Position numbers and translations under genes: made by a program
Part shown: positions 1 to 7,626 of the stretch, in pieces
Layout of the letters: each line of letters starts with the position of its first letter
Position numbering within the stretch: position 1 is the first letter of the stretch
Notes under the pieces: model-generated
What the model was told of the DNA's origin: nothing
What the model saw: the letters and a program-made list of their open reading frames with translations, nothing else
The model's database searches: none
Assembly: GCA_009778535.1 (NCBI GenBank)
Contig: WRJP01000009.1
Location: 1-21,184 of the forward strand
Length of the DNA: 21,184 bases
Origin: Propionibacteriaceae bacterium
Lineage (GTDB): Bacteria > Actinomycetota > Actinomycetes > Propionibacteriales > Propionibacteriaceae
Direction: 5' to 3'

Positions 1-77
1 ACCCTCTATATGGACCGGCATCCGATTTGTTTCCTCCCTGATTTGCGGTAAAAATTCAATTCACATCAAAAGAGACC
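1..77 (+). other. Upstream coding remnant of the surface protein, with in-frame TGA
   Basis: In the frame of the surface protein this stretch reads a Leu-Tyr-Gly-Pro motif (codons from about 6 to 17), then a TGA at 39-41, then FAVKIQFTSKET running without a stop into the ATG at 78. The LYGP motif matches the Y-G-P motif found inside the downstream domains. The residues before the ATG align with the start of a domain (SKET..YVG...DTV against SKAN..MVG...DTV). The coding signature therefore extends upstream of the ATG. The TGA may be a nonsense mutation, a sequencing error, or the scar of a small deletion; the interval from LYGP to the next domain is shorter than a full domain, which favours deletion or decay. 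Confidence 0.5.
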
Positions 78-3000
78 ATGACATACGTCGGGCTTAACAA
101 GCCGCTCCAGGACACCGTCTCGGTGACCAAAGGGGCACCGGGTAGCAAAATTGTAGTCGGCTCGATTGTGTATGGACCGTTTGCGGCTGCGCCAACCCCA
201 GGTGCTGTCCCAGCAAACGCACCAGTGTTTGCTCGTTTCGAGGGCAGCGCTGCCAAAACGATCACGTTGGATCACAGTGGGGCTGGATCGGTACAGTTCA
301 CCACGAAAAATACTTCCGTTAACGGGTTTTATGTATGGGTCGAGTTTTCCAACCTGACTGGGGCAAACCTGTCTGCAACATCAACATTTGGGCGTGCAGC
401 GGAAACTACATTGGTGCAAACTCCAACGTTGGCGTCGAGTGTTTCCAAAGCTAACGCGATGGTTGGTCAACAAATATCTGACACAGTCACGGTTTCTGGA
501 TTAACCACGATGAGTAACCCAGTCAATTCATTGACTCGATCTGGTGAAATATCTCTCCTGGGGCCTGTTGATCCAGGTGTTGGGAATACTGATTGCAGCA
601 AAATCACGTCATCACAGTGGAATGTGTTGACACCACTGCGAACATGGAGTTTCAACCCTACAGTGAACCAGGTGTATACAGGGCTGGGAAAACATACTGT
701 CACAGCGCGGGGTTGCTACACCTACACTGCTTGGTTGAAAGGGATCAATGCTGCCGGGGAAACCGTCTACTTCGTGGAGCATAAACCTGGGGTATCGGGA
801 TATGTTAACCAGACTTCGTTCGTTGATACTCCATCTGGAATCAACTCTCAGGTAGCTGCTGAAATAGTTGTGGTCGGCGACACTGCCACGCTGAAAGATT
901 TCATAACCCTGACCGGACGCGAAGACCTAGAGCAAACTTTGATAGGTGCGAGGGTGTACGGCCCATTTATCAGCGCACCCGATGAGCAAGCAAAGCCTGG
1001 TCCAGCTCCGGTTGATGCCTCCATGCTTTACACAGTTATTGATCCGATAAAAGTTGCAGTAAAAGATGGCATCGCTGAAGTGACACTAACGATGGACATT
1101 CCAGCTCATGTCGGATACTACGTGTGGCAAGAATATGCTGCCAGCGCTGTAACAGACGATAAAACTAAACCAATCATGTCAACTGGTGATCCATTGATGA
1201 CTGAACCTGAACAGGCCACCGATCCAGACACTAATGAACCACTGTGGATTGTTCCTCCTTCTCAGGGCGTCGATCCGGCCACTGGTGAACTATTGTGGAT
1301 CACGCCACCGGTGCAAGAAAAAGACCCAGAAACTGGAGAGTTGCTGTGGATCGTCGCACCAGAACAGGCTACTGATCCTCTCACTGGCGAACCTTTGTGG
1401 ATCGTCGCACCACTAGACCCAGACGATCCAGGCGTGCCTCAAATGACTGAAGGTGAACCGTTGATGAGCGAAGGCGTGCCCCAAATGACCGATGGTGAAC
1501 CGTTGATGACTGTTCCAGTTCAAGCTACCGATCCAAACACAGGTGAGTTGTTGTGGATTTCTGGTACCCAAGTTCAGTTGACCGATGACGACGGTAACTT
1601 AATGTGGGAACCGAAGACGGTTGACGAAATGCAATCTGTGTTCGGACGTCCGTCTGAGATCATGCTGATTACCGAACCTGCCAGAGTGTCCAGTGCCACC
1701 TCTACACAACGAGCAATGATTGGCGACGTTATCACTGACACGATCATGATTACCGGGGTTGAGCAAATCCTTGCCTTCAACAAAGACACTCGAGTAGAGC
1801 TTTATGGCGAATTGTGGGGGCCAGTGCCACCAAAGACAGACTCGTGTAGTCAGGTTGACTGGATTGACGCGCCTGTAGCAAAGAGTTATCGCGTCAATGT
1901 AACTACAGATGGTCCGTTAACTGATCTAGGGTCGCAGACGATCGTCGCGTCGGGTTGCTACGCCTGGGTGGCAGTACTAAGCGCATACAACGGATCGGAC
2001 AGGCTGTGGCGAGTCGACCATCGTCCTGGTAGTGATGGCTTTGAGAATCAGACCAGCATTGTGAATAAACCGACAATGAAAACTCAAGTGTCAGTCAGTG
2101 TTGCCAACATAGGCACAGCAGTCGTTGACACGATCATGGTTGCTGGTTTTAGTCAAGATCATGTACCACCTGGAACGAAGATTGTGGCATCGGTTCACGG
2201 GCCGCTTATGGTTGAGCCGGGGCAAACGTGTGAATCAATTACCACCAAGGTCTGGGAGACAGCTATTGCCGCTGACAATAATCTGCTACTTGCAGCTGAT
2301 ATACAAGTGATTGAAGTAACCGGAAACGGTGACTATGACACCGAACCGGTAGTTTTTCGCAGACCAGGGTGCTACACCTGGATTGAGAAGCTGTATCTGG
2401 ATGGCTCAGACAAACCAGAAGTAGTAACTTCACCTGGTGAAGTTACCGAAACCACTCTTGTAAACGGACCTAGGATCGGCACCCAGACTTCCCACCAAAT
2501 CTCGGGGGTAGGAACCTTGATCACGGACTCCATCGTAGTTGACGATCTAGATCGTGAGGTTCCGGCGGTTATGGAAGCTATCCTGTACGGCCCGTACACC
2601 ACTCCAGCAATAGAGGTCTTTGACCAAGATCCCAATAGCAATGACAGTGACGAAAAGACCAGAAATGAAGACGTCAACGATGGGTCGAACCAGATCAGGG
2701 AACCAGGTACAACCTCCATCGATGATGAAGGCGGTGATAGTGGCTATAACGAAGACGGACAAACTGTTGACGAGGTTCCAGACGATGATCCGGATGTGAT
2801 ACACGACTGGCCTGACATGACGCCAGAAGAAGTAACCAACATTGGATGCGAATGGATTAACGCCGAAATGTGGAACCAGGCAATCACTAACGACTGGATT
2901 TCATATTCCGAGCCTCAATTGATCAAAGTAAACGGATCAGGTACCTATCAAGGCGGTCCAGTACTTGTTGATCGACCCGGCTGCTACACCTGGGTGGAGC

Positions 3001-3713
3001 ACCTGTATATCGGCAAGAACTTGGACAAGCCAGATCTTACGGTTTCCACACCGCCCGGGCTGACAACCGAAACCACACTTATCCTCGAACCTAGTGTGGG
3101 CACCGTTGCGCAAGCTTCGGATAACTATGCAGGAGCATCTCTGGTCGACCACATCAATGTAACTGGTATGCAAAACCAGACAGGGGTTATTACGGGCTCA
3201 ATTTTGGGGCCCATGGCTCCAGTCCCAGGTGCGCCAGCAAACTGGCCATGTGAAGGTATCGATTGGAGTAATGCAGCGACATTGGCTGACTTTTCTCCTG
3301 TCAGAATTAGTGGATCGGGACTATATAAAACAGAGCCGATCGCTACAAAAAGTCATGGTTGTTACACATTCACGGAAGTTTTGACGCCAGATAATCGCGA
3401 CATACCTGCTGTTGTTACCCCTGCTGGTTTACCATCAGAAACAGTATTGCTCCAGCAGAAAAAAACTATGAGTCTGTTTGTCTTTACCAGTGGGGTCGTC
3501 ATTGAGACGGACAAATGGTTCCCTCTCACATTGGGAATTGTCACATTGTTAGGGATGGCCATAGTTGTCAGATCGCGTAAGACTCCGCGTCTTGCCCAGG
3601 GTCAATACTCTGATCGGTTTACGTACCAACCACGTCGAGCTGGCACTGTCGTGAGGAAAACTGTGGTCACACCACGTCGAGTTGCTGTAGCTCGCAGAGT
3701 ATCTAGAAATTAG
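78..3713 (+). CDS. Large repeat-domain surface protein, 5' part missing, with C-terminal membrane anchor
   Basis: The product of 1211 residues is built from about seven tandem extracellular domains. Each begins with a D-T-[IV]-x-[VI] strand, has a YGP-type strand, and closes on a G-[CFY]-Y-x-[WF] motif followed by an E-T-[TSV]-L stretch. The closing motifs lie near residues 82, 212, 346, 626, 765, 968 and 1094; five carry Cys and most of those domains have a second upstream Cys, suggesting a disulfide. Between domains three and four lies a low-complexity block with 17-residue repeats (about 378-498), and residues about 850-915 form a strongly acidic linker. Near residue 1148 a single hydrophobic segment (WFPLTLGIVTLLGMAIVV) is followed by an Arg/Lys-rich tail of about 45 residues. 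No LPXTG motif and no signal peptide is present. Such domain strings are common in actinobacterial wall proteins; I know no exact function, though adhesion is plausible. The ATG at 78 has only a weak AAAAGAGA ahead of it and starts inside a domain, so the true gene probably begins upstream. Confidence 0.8.
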   Translation: MTYVGLNKPLQDTVSVTKGAPGSKIVVGSIVYGPFAAAPTPGAVPANAPVFARFEGSAAKTITLDHSGAGSVQFTTKNTSVNGFYVWVEFSNLTGANLSATSTFGRAAETTLVQTPTLASSVSKANAMVGQQISDTVTVSGLTTMSNPVNSLTRSGEISLLGPVDPGVGNTDCSKITSSQWNVLTPLRTWSFNPTVNQVYTGLGKHTVTARGCYTYTAWLKGINAAGETVYFVEHKPGVSGYVNQTSFVDTPSGINSQVAAEIVVVGDTATLKDFITLTGREDLEQTLIGARVYGPFISAPDEQAKPGPAPVDASMLYTVIDPIKVAVKDGIAEVTLTMDIPAHVGYYVWQEYAASAVTDDKTKPIMSTGDPLMTEPEQATDPDTNEPLWIVPPSQGVDPATGELLWITPPVQEKDPETGELLWIVAPEQATDPLTGEPLWIVAPLDPDDPGVPQMTEGEPLMSEGVPQMTDGEPLMTVPVQATDPNTGELLWISGTQVQLTDDDGNLMWEPKTVDEMQSVFGRPSEIMLITEPARVSSATSTQRAMIGDVITDTIMITGVEQILAFNKDTRVELYGELWGPVPPKTDSCSQVDWIDAPVAKSYRVNVTTDGPLTDLGSQTIVASGCYAWVAVLSAYNGSDRLWRVDHRPGSDGFENQTSIVNKPTMKTQVSVSVANIGTAVVDTIMVAGFSQDHVPPGTKIVASVHGPLMVEPGQTCESITTKVWETAIAADNNLLLAADIQVIEVTGNGDYDTEPVVFRRPGCYTWIEKLYLDGSDKPEVVTSPGEVTETTLVNGPRIGTQTSHQISGVGTLITDSIVVDDLDREVPAVMEAILYGPYTTPAIEVFDQDPNSNDSDEKTRNEDVNDGSNQIREPGTTSIDDEGGDSGYNEDGQTVDEVPDDDPDVIHDWPDMTPEEVTNIGCEWINAEMWNQAITNDWISYSEPQLIKVNGSGTYQGGPVLVDRPGCYTWVEHLYIGKNLDKPDLTVSTPPGLTTETTLILEPSVGTVAQASDNYAGASLVDHINVTGMQNQTGVITGSILGPMAPVPGAPANWPCEGIDWSNAATLADFSPVRISGSGLYKTEPIATKSHGCYTFTEVLTPDNRDIPAVVTPAGLPSETVLLQQKKTMSLFVFTSGVVIETDKWFPLTLGIVTLLGMAIVVRSRKTPRLAQGQYSDRFTYQPRRAGTVVRKTVVTPRRVAVARRVSRN
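1212..1571 (+). repeat. 51-bp coding tandem repeat inside the surface protein
   Basis: Four adjacent 51-bp units (1212, 1263, 1314 and 1365) and a fifth at 1521-1571 encode 17-residue repeats of the form Q-x-x-D-P-x-T-[GN]-E-x-L-W-I. Between units four and five lie two copies of a shorter motif, GVPQMT[ED]GEPLM. The repeats are in frame and lie between globular domains, so they probably act as a stalk or spacer. Copy number could vary between strains. Confidence 0.85.
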
Positions 3714-3726
3714 TAACCATGTGCTT

Positions 3727-3754
3727 GGGGTGGAAATCCGCAACTTTCTACCCC
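3727..3754 (+). terminator. Hairpin after the surface protein gene
   Basis: GGGGTGGAAA (3727-3736) pairs with TTTCTACCCC (3745-3754), ten pairs with one G-U, and an 8-nt loop. It starts 13 nt after the stop codon. There is no clear T-run after it, so it is only a possible terminator. Confidence 0.4.
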
Positions 3755-3849
3755 CAGAGTTGGCAGGAAACTAATGGAGTATGAATTTTCCGTGTGCAGT
3801 CGTGCCCGTACGTCTGCCCGCCTGTCCTCTCGGATTGGGCTTTGGATCT

Positions 3850-3879
3850 TTGGACTCTTAAAAGGAGAATTGCTATAGT
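3850..3879 (+). promoter_or_regulatory. Promoter of tRNA-Leu(GAG)
   Basis: TTGGAC (3850-3855) and TATAGT (3874-3879) are separated by 18 bp and lie 32 bp before the tRNA. Both boxes are close to the housekeeping sigma consensus, as expected for a stable RNA gene. Confidence 0.65.
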
Positions 3880-3911
3880 GGCACCGCTGTTGTCGTGCTA
3901 GACGCGACCGC

Positions 3912-3997
3912 GCGCGGGTGGCGGAATAGGTAGACGCGCTAGCTTGAGGTGCTAGTGCCCGATTAAGGGCGTGGAGGTTCAAGTCCTCTCTCGCGCA
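3912..3997 (+). tRNA. tRNA-Leu(GAG)
   Basis: This is a class II tRNA of 86 nt with a long variable arm. The acceptor stem GCGCGGG pairs with CTCGCGC (one G-U). The anticodon stem CTAGC/GCTAG holds the loop TTGAGGT with anticodon GAG, which reads CUC and CUU leucine codons. The T-arm is GGAGGTTCAAGTCCTC. The discriminator base is A, and CCA is not encoded. Its 3' end is duplicated downstream at 4173-4191, so this tRNA looks like an integration site. Confidence 0.95.
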
Positions 3998-3998
3998 C
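3980..3998 (+). repeat. att-like direct repeat, copy 1 (tRNA 3' end)
   Basis: CAAGTCCTCTCTCGCGCAC, the 3' end of tRNA-Leu(GAG) plus one base, recurs exactly at 4173-4191. Exact copies of a tRNA 3' end are the usual footprint of tyrosine-recombinase integration. No integrase is in the window. Confidence 0.75.
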
Positions 3999-4038
3999 TT
4001 ATGTGAAAAGGTGGGTTTATCCCGCCTTTTCACATAAG
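3998..4038 (+). terminator. Strong hairpin terminator directly after tRNA-Leu(GAG)
   Basis: An 18-bp stem (3998-4015 with 4021-4038, one G-U pair) closes a 5-nt loop, TTTAT. The inner part, AAAAGG-GGG against CCC-CCTTTT, has the form of a bidirectional Rho-independent terminator. It begins at the first base after the tRNA. Confidence 0.75.
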
Positions 4039-4049
4039 TGATGGATGTT

Positions 4050-4070
4050 GTGGACTTGAACCTGTGAAGG
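4050..4070 (+). other. T-arm complement element downstream of tRNA-Leu(GAG)
   Basis: GGACTTGAACCT (4052-4063) is the exact reverse complement of the T-arm stretch of the upstream tRNA (3975-3986). The 21-nt block around it matches a block at 9840-9860 behind tRNA-Leu(CAA) at 18 of 21 positions. It starts about 55 nt after the tRNA end, beyond the hairpin. A function is not known to me. Confidence 0.6.
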
Positions 4071-4085
4071 CGCGACTTTCGTGAG

Positions 4086-4171
4086 GAAGCAATGGTTTGC
4101 TTCTGATCGAAGGAGCGTGCCGAGGTGATCGGGAGAGAGCCGAGGCATGCGGATTTGCGTAGCGAATACGC
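4086..4171 (+). other. Structured non-coding segment within the putative insertion
   Basis: Between the T-arm complement and the second tRNA-end copy lie two short hairpins: GAAGCAA/TTGCTTC at 4086-4103 with a TGGT loop, and GCGTA/TACGC at 4157-4171 with a GCGAA loop. Between them is a purine-rich stretch that repeats GCCGAGG. No plausible ORF is present. It may be a small RNA, or the body of a very short mobile unit. Confidence 0.35.
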
Positions 4172-4172
4172 G

Positions 4173-4191
4173 CAAGTCCTCTCTCGCGCAC
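4173..4191 (+). repeat. att-like direct repeat, copy 2
   Basis: This is an exact 19-bp copy of the 3' end of tRNA-Leu(GAG) (3980-3998), with starts 193 bp apart. A terminator follows it at once, so this copy may mark the original tRNA 3' flank, with the 193-bp segment inserted ahead of it. Confidence 0.75.
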
Positions 4192-4195
4192 GTCT

Positions 4196-4233
4196 AAAAG
4201 CCCTAGTCAGACCTTAAATGGCTAGGGCTTTTT
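4196..4233 (+). terminator. Rho-independent terminator after the second tRNA-end copy
   Basis: AAAAGCCCTAG (4196-4206) pairs perfectly with CTAGGGCTTTT (4222-4232) around a 15-nt loop, followed by T residues. It is a canonical intrinsic terminator. Its place just after the duplicated tRNA end suggests it was the native tRNA-Leu terminator. Confidence 0.8.
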
Positions 4234-4238
4234 AGCTC

Positions 4239-4260
4239 CGTGGACAATACGTGGACAATC
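4239..4260 (+). repeat. 11-bp tandem repeat, CGTGGACAAT motif
   Basis: CGTGGACAATA (4239-4249) is followed by CGTGGACAATC (4250-4260). Short repeats of this kind beside a tRNA attachment site can be arm-type integrase binding sites. That reading is inference; only the repeat itself is seen. Confidence 0.5.
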
Positions 4261-4290
4261 AAAATTCGTCAAACCAATCAAAAACCGTCT

Positions 4291-4325
4291 TTGGCAAAAC
4301 GCGCTATTAGTGTAATATTACACTA
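4291..4325 (+). promoter_or_regulatory. Promoter with perfect 18-bp palindromic operator for the HTH gene
   Basis: TTGGCA (4291-4296) and TAATAT (4313-4318), 16 bp apart, form a likely promoter. The -10 box sits inside the perfect palindrome TAGTGTAATATTACACTA (4308-4325). A dimeric repressor bound there would block RNA polymerase. The HTH gene starting at 4343 is the obvious candidate for autoregulation. Confidence 0.65.
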
Positions 4326-4342
4326 TCTAGAAAAGGAGGGGT

Positions 4343-4801
4343 ATGCCGAAAAGTCGTGATACCTTCATCGCCGCCTGCGATGCGAAGCTTCGTTTAGTGC
4401 GGACGGAAGCAGACTTGACCCAGCAAGACATGGCTTTCGCGTTAGGTCTCTCCAAGAAAACTCTCGTTGACATAGAAAAAGGTCGTCGCACTCTTGGCTG
4501 GAGTGGTGCAGTAACCATGTGCGCGGTGTTTCCAACTTCAGACATCCTGACGGCAACTTTTGGCGATACTCCGCTGAATATGATCCCTGCTCTCGCAGCG
4601 GAAGAAAAACCTATCCCCCAAGGAGTTAGCGCTGGAAATCCTTGGTGGGACAAGGTTGCCGATAATGGTGACTTCATCATTGAACAGAACACCATCTCTC
4701 AGCACTACCGACTGCTCACCTCTAAACGAGTCAAAATAGCAGCAGCTTTCGACATTGACGATCTCTTGCCACTGTTTCATGGCCAGACAAAGGAGAACTA
4801 A
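4343..4801 (+). CDS. Xre-family HTH transcriptional regulator
   Basis: The 152-residue protein has a Cro/C1-type helix-turn-helix at about residues 15-62 (LTQQDMAFALGLSKKTLVDIEKGRR), with the recognition helix around GLSKKTLVDIEKG. The C-terminal half contains a GNPWWDKV stretch and matches no domain I can name; it may sense a signal or dimerise. The start is fixed by a strong AAAGGAGG at 4332-4339, three bases before the ATG. The stop lies 2 nt before the next gene, whose Shine-Dalgarno sequence is inside this gene, so the two form an operon. The 18-bp palindrome over the promoter suggests autorepression. It could control other genes as well. Confidence 0.85.
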   Translation: MPKSRDTFIAACDAKLRLVRTEADLTQQDMAFALGLSKKTLVDIEKGRRTLGWSGAVTMCAVFPTSDILTATFGDTPLNMIPALAAEEKPIPQGVSAGNPWWDKVADNGDFIIEQNTISQHYRLLTSKRVKIAAAFDIDDLLPLFHGQTKEN

Positions 4802-4803
4802 CT

Positions 4804-7626
4804 ATGGATATCTTTTCCCCTGCCATCTTTCTTTTCATCTTTGCGATTCTCATCCTCAATATCGTCATTTTGACGTACTTAACTGGCCTACGAAAACAGG
4901 TCAATTACCTCCAGGCGCTACAGGGATTTCAGAACAGGACATATCCAGGACATCCTGGAGTGCCCGTGCAGCCAATGGCTGTTCAGCAAGGCTTTGAAGA
5001 TGCTAAAGGAACACCAATGGTTACTCCTGCGTCTACTGCTGCCGTGGCCGCACCCATGGTGCCTTCATCCATGGCGCCTCCACCCACGGTATCTCTACCT
5101 AAGGTGCCGTTACCACCCGTGCCCGCTCCGGCTGTGAATATGTCTCAAGAAACGTCGACTTCCGCGGCGCATGCTGGGCAGCCCACGGCTGTTCAGCAAG
5201 GCTCGCCAGATGTTTCTGGGGCACCAATGGTCGCTCCTGTGCCGTCTACCGAGATGGCTGCAAACATGGTGCCGTCAAAACTGGCTGCTCCGATGGCAAC
5301 CGTTGGTGGAGCAACTGGTGTCCCAGGCGTCCAGCCCAGCAATCCTCAAGCGCAACAGCAGTTGCTTGCTCCGGGGCAGGGCTCATCGACACGGTTCAAT
5401 GAGAACTTCCTGGGACGCAATCTTCTTCCGTTGATTGCCGCAGTGTTAGGACTTATCGGCCTAGTCTCCTTAGGCGTTGTCGTTGTGCCGTATCTCCCTG
5501 ATGTCGTCAAGATTGCGGCAATGTTCGTGCTAAGTTTTGCTGTCGGTGGTGTTGGCTACTGGTTGCATCGCCGCAACTCAAGCGTTCTCACTCAGGCTCT
5601 GCTCGGAACCGGATTAGGCGGGGTTTTCATCGCTATCTTGGTTACCCACGTCTATTTCAATGCCATCAACGAAATTTTCGCTTTTAGTTTTCTGGGAGTG
5701 TGGATCATTGCCAGCATGTGGCTGTCGAAGCACACCAACTCTTTGCTAGTAGCCATACTTGCTCATGTGGGCATGGTGGCCTCAATTGGGTACGGATACC
5801 TCGTTGGACTCGCCGACGATAAGCTCCTGCTGCTGGTCATCTATCAGATTCTGGCGACTGTCGCCATCATCCTTGGCAATATGTACTGGGTGCGTCAGTT
5901 GCAAAGATTTGGGCTGTTTGCATCACTTGCAATGATTATCGTTTCACTAGCCATCATGGGGCATCGCCTCATCGGGTACGAGACTGGTTTCGCTTCCCAG
6001 CTACATATGGGATTGATCGTTGCTGCTTTCGCTGTCCAATTCGTGGGAGCTACCGTAATTGCCTACCTGCTGTTCATTTCTTGCGCCAGGGTGAAAGAAC
6101 CCACAGCAAGAGGAATTCTGGCTTTCATAAATTCTGGAATGTGGGTGACGGTATTAATCCTGAGTGTCGCAACACTGACATACAAGATCAGTTCGGGTTT
6201 GAGCGAGTCAACTTTCGGTTACACTTTCATCGCCAGTTGGTTGACTGAATTTTCAGATGAGCACTTTGGATTTGGAATTGCGGTCGGTGTCAGCGTGGCT
6301 TTGGGGTTCCTCCCAGCCCTTGCTATCGCCATCAGTGGACGCAGGGTAAAAGTGAGCCGTGCTCTTGAGGGCGGCACATTGGGGCCAGTGGTGATCATCA
6401 GTGCGGTCATGCTCGTAAGCCAGCTAGGGATCAGCGTTCATTCTGTCTCTGCAACCGCAGAGAACAGTCTGCTTGAACCACTGGGGATATTGCTTCTTTT
6501 CCCATGCTATGCAGGAATCCTCCTGACGATTGGCTACCTTGCGTTAGGTCAGCTCTCTGGGTCGGGTGTGCAACAGTGGATCGGGAGAGGGCTACTTATC
6601 TTTCAGAGTTTTGTGATGGTTTTCCATCCGGCAGGATATTCGACGATGGTAAAGCATTGGGGAATTATTCCCGCGTTGGTCTACCTTGCGATTCTTCTTT
6701 GCTTGTCCTATTGGACGTGGAGGCAGGTCAAGTCTGAAAAACGCGAAAAATACCAAAAGTTAATGGTTGTGTTCAGTTTCGTCGGTGCGGAATTCTCTTT
6801 GGTAGCCATTTGCTTCGCCGCCTCCACTTCCACCACGGCTACTCTCTACGACAGCATCTTTGTAGTGCTGAGTGCCGTAGTTCTCCTAATGATTCACCTG
6901 TTTGGCGCAGCCCAGCCGCAGTTGTTCTACCGCTTGTGGGAATTGGGGCTTATTATTTTTGCTTCCGGTGTGCAGTACACAGCAGGGTTAGAGATCTATG
7001 AAAATCGTAGTTCCGAAGCTCCTGATCCCCTGATGCACTTGAACAATACCTTCGCCATTATTGCAGGTACCATTGCGCTGGCCATCCTCATTGTATTGAT
7101 GATCGACTGGATTCGCATTACAGCCAAGGCCACCTCTTTCGCCTTACGTACCCCAAATATCCTCTGGCCTCGAACCGGCCGTGACATTATCTGCGGTGTC
7201 GGCTTGACTATCGCAGGTGTTGGCCTGTTCGCACCCTATGACTGGTTTGCGATCCGTGAGGAATCGCCGTGGGGTTTTCCAACGTCACTGGCATGCATGA
7301 TCGTTGCTCTTCTCGTTGTGGGTCTCGGGCTATGGTCACGCGGCAAGCCACTTCGCTTGTACGGGTTGATTGTCACGATTGCATGCGTATTGAAGCTTGT
7401 TACCCTTGATATTGGTTCTTTCGATTCGATCGCCAGGGTTGTAGCCTTCCTCGGCGGCGCTGCGGTATGTTTCGGAATCTCAGCTTTATATAACTATGCT
7501 GCCAAGCACTTCGATAAAGATTTGAGCCAACCTATTGCTCCTAGCAATAACACAGCCGTGGCAGCGCCGTCGACTATCCAGACACAACCTGAAGCGCGCA
7601 GGAGTGACAATTCGCAGCACAATTGA
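4804..7626 (+). CDS. DUF2339-like polytopic membrane protein
   Basis: The 940-residue protein begins with one membrane segment (about 5-26, FSPAIFLFIFAILILNIVIL). A Pro/Ala/Met-rich linker follows to about residue 195. The rest is a long run of hydrophobic segments to about residue 900, more than twenty by eye, ending in a polar tail. The entry into the membrane part (FLGRNLLPLIAAVLGLIGLV) and the many-helix layout resemble the DUF2339 family of predicted membrane proteins, whose function is unknown. The linker holds a roughly 38-residue repeat that starts QP-AVQQG (nt 4969 and 5179). AAAGGAG lies ahead of the ATG, and the gene follows the HTH gene by 2 nt. The family call rests on recall of its pattern. 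Confidence 0.85.
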   Translation: MDIFSPAIFLFIFAILILNIVILTYLTGLRKQVNYLQALQGFQNRTYPGHPGVPVQPMAVQQGFEDAKGTPMVTPASTAAVAAPMVPSSMAPPPTVSLPKVPLPPVPAPAVNMSQETSTSAAHAGQPTAVQQGSPDVSGAPMVAPVPSTEMAANMVPSKLAAPMATVGGATGVPGVQPSNPQAQQQLLAPGQGSSTRFNENFLGRNLLPLIAAVLGLIGLVSLGVVVVPYLPDVVKIAAMFVLSFAVGGVGYWLHRRNSSVLTQALLGTGLGGVFIAILVTHVYFNAINEIFAFSFLGVWIIASMWLSKHTNSLLVAILAHVGMVASIGYGYLVGLADDKLLLLVIYQILATVAIILGNMYWVRQLQRFGLFASLAMIIVSLAIMGHRLIGYETGFASQLHMGLIVAAFAVQFVGATVIAYLLFISCARVKEPTARGILAFINSGMWVTVLILSVATLTYKISSGLSESTFGYTFIASWLTEFSDEHFGFGIAVGVSVALGFLPALAIAISGRRVKVSRALEGGTLGPVVIISAVMLVSQLGISVHSVSATAENSLLEPLGILLLFPCYAGILLTIGYLALGQLSGSGVQQWIGRGLLIFQSFVMVFHPAGYSTMVKHWGIIPALVYLAILLCLSYWTWRQVKSEKREKYQKLMVVFSFVGAEFSLVAICFAASTSTTATLYDSIFVVLSAVVLLMIHLFGAAQPQLFYRLWELGLIIFASGVQYTAGLEIYENRSSEAPDPLMHLNNTFAIIAGTIALAILIVLMIDWIRITAKATSFALRTPNILWPRTGRDIICGVGLTIAGVGLFAPYDWFAIREESPWGFPTSLACMIVALLVVGLGLWSRGKPLRLYGLIVTIACVLKLVTLDIGSFDSIARVVAFLGGAAVCFGISALYNYAAKHFDKDLSQPIAPSNNTAVAAPSTIQTQPEARRSDNSQHN

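Noticed and set aside
39..41. TGA as a selenocysteine codon
   Set aside because: No selenoprotein family resembles this surface protein and no selenocysteine insertion element is evident; a nonsense change or deletion is simpler.
1212..1571. CRISPR-like array from the 51-bp repeats
   Set aside because: The repeats are in-frame coding units with no unrelated spacers and diverge at codon level.
3710..4033. Minus-strand frame of 107 codons across the tRNA-Leu(GAG) region
   Set aside because: It runs antisense through a clear tRNA and its terminator and has no recognisable protein features.
4039..4075. A minus-strand tRNA downstream of tRNA-Leu(GAG)
   Set aside because: Only a T-loop-like stretch is present; there is no matching T stem, acceptor stem or anticodon arm.
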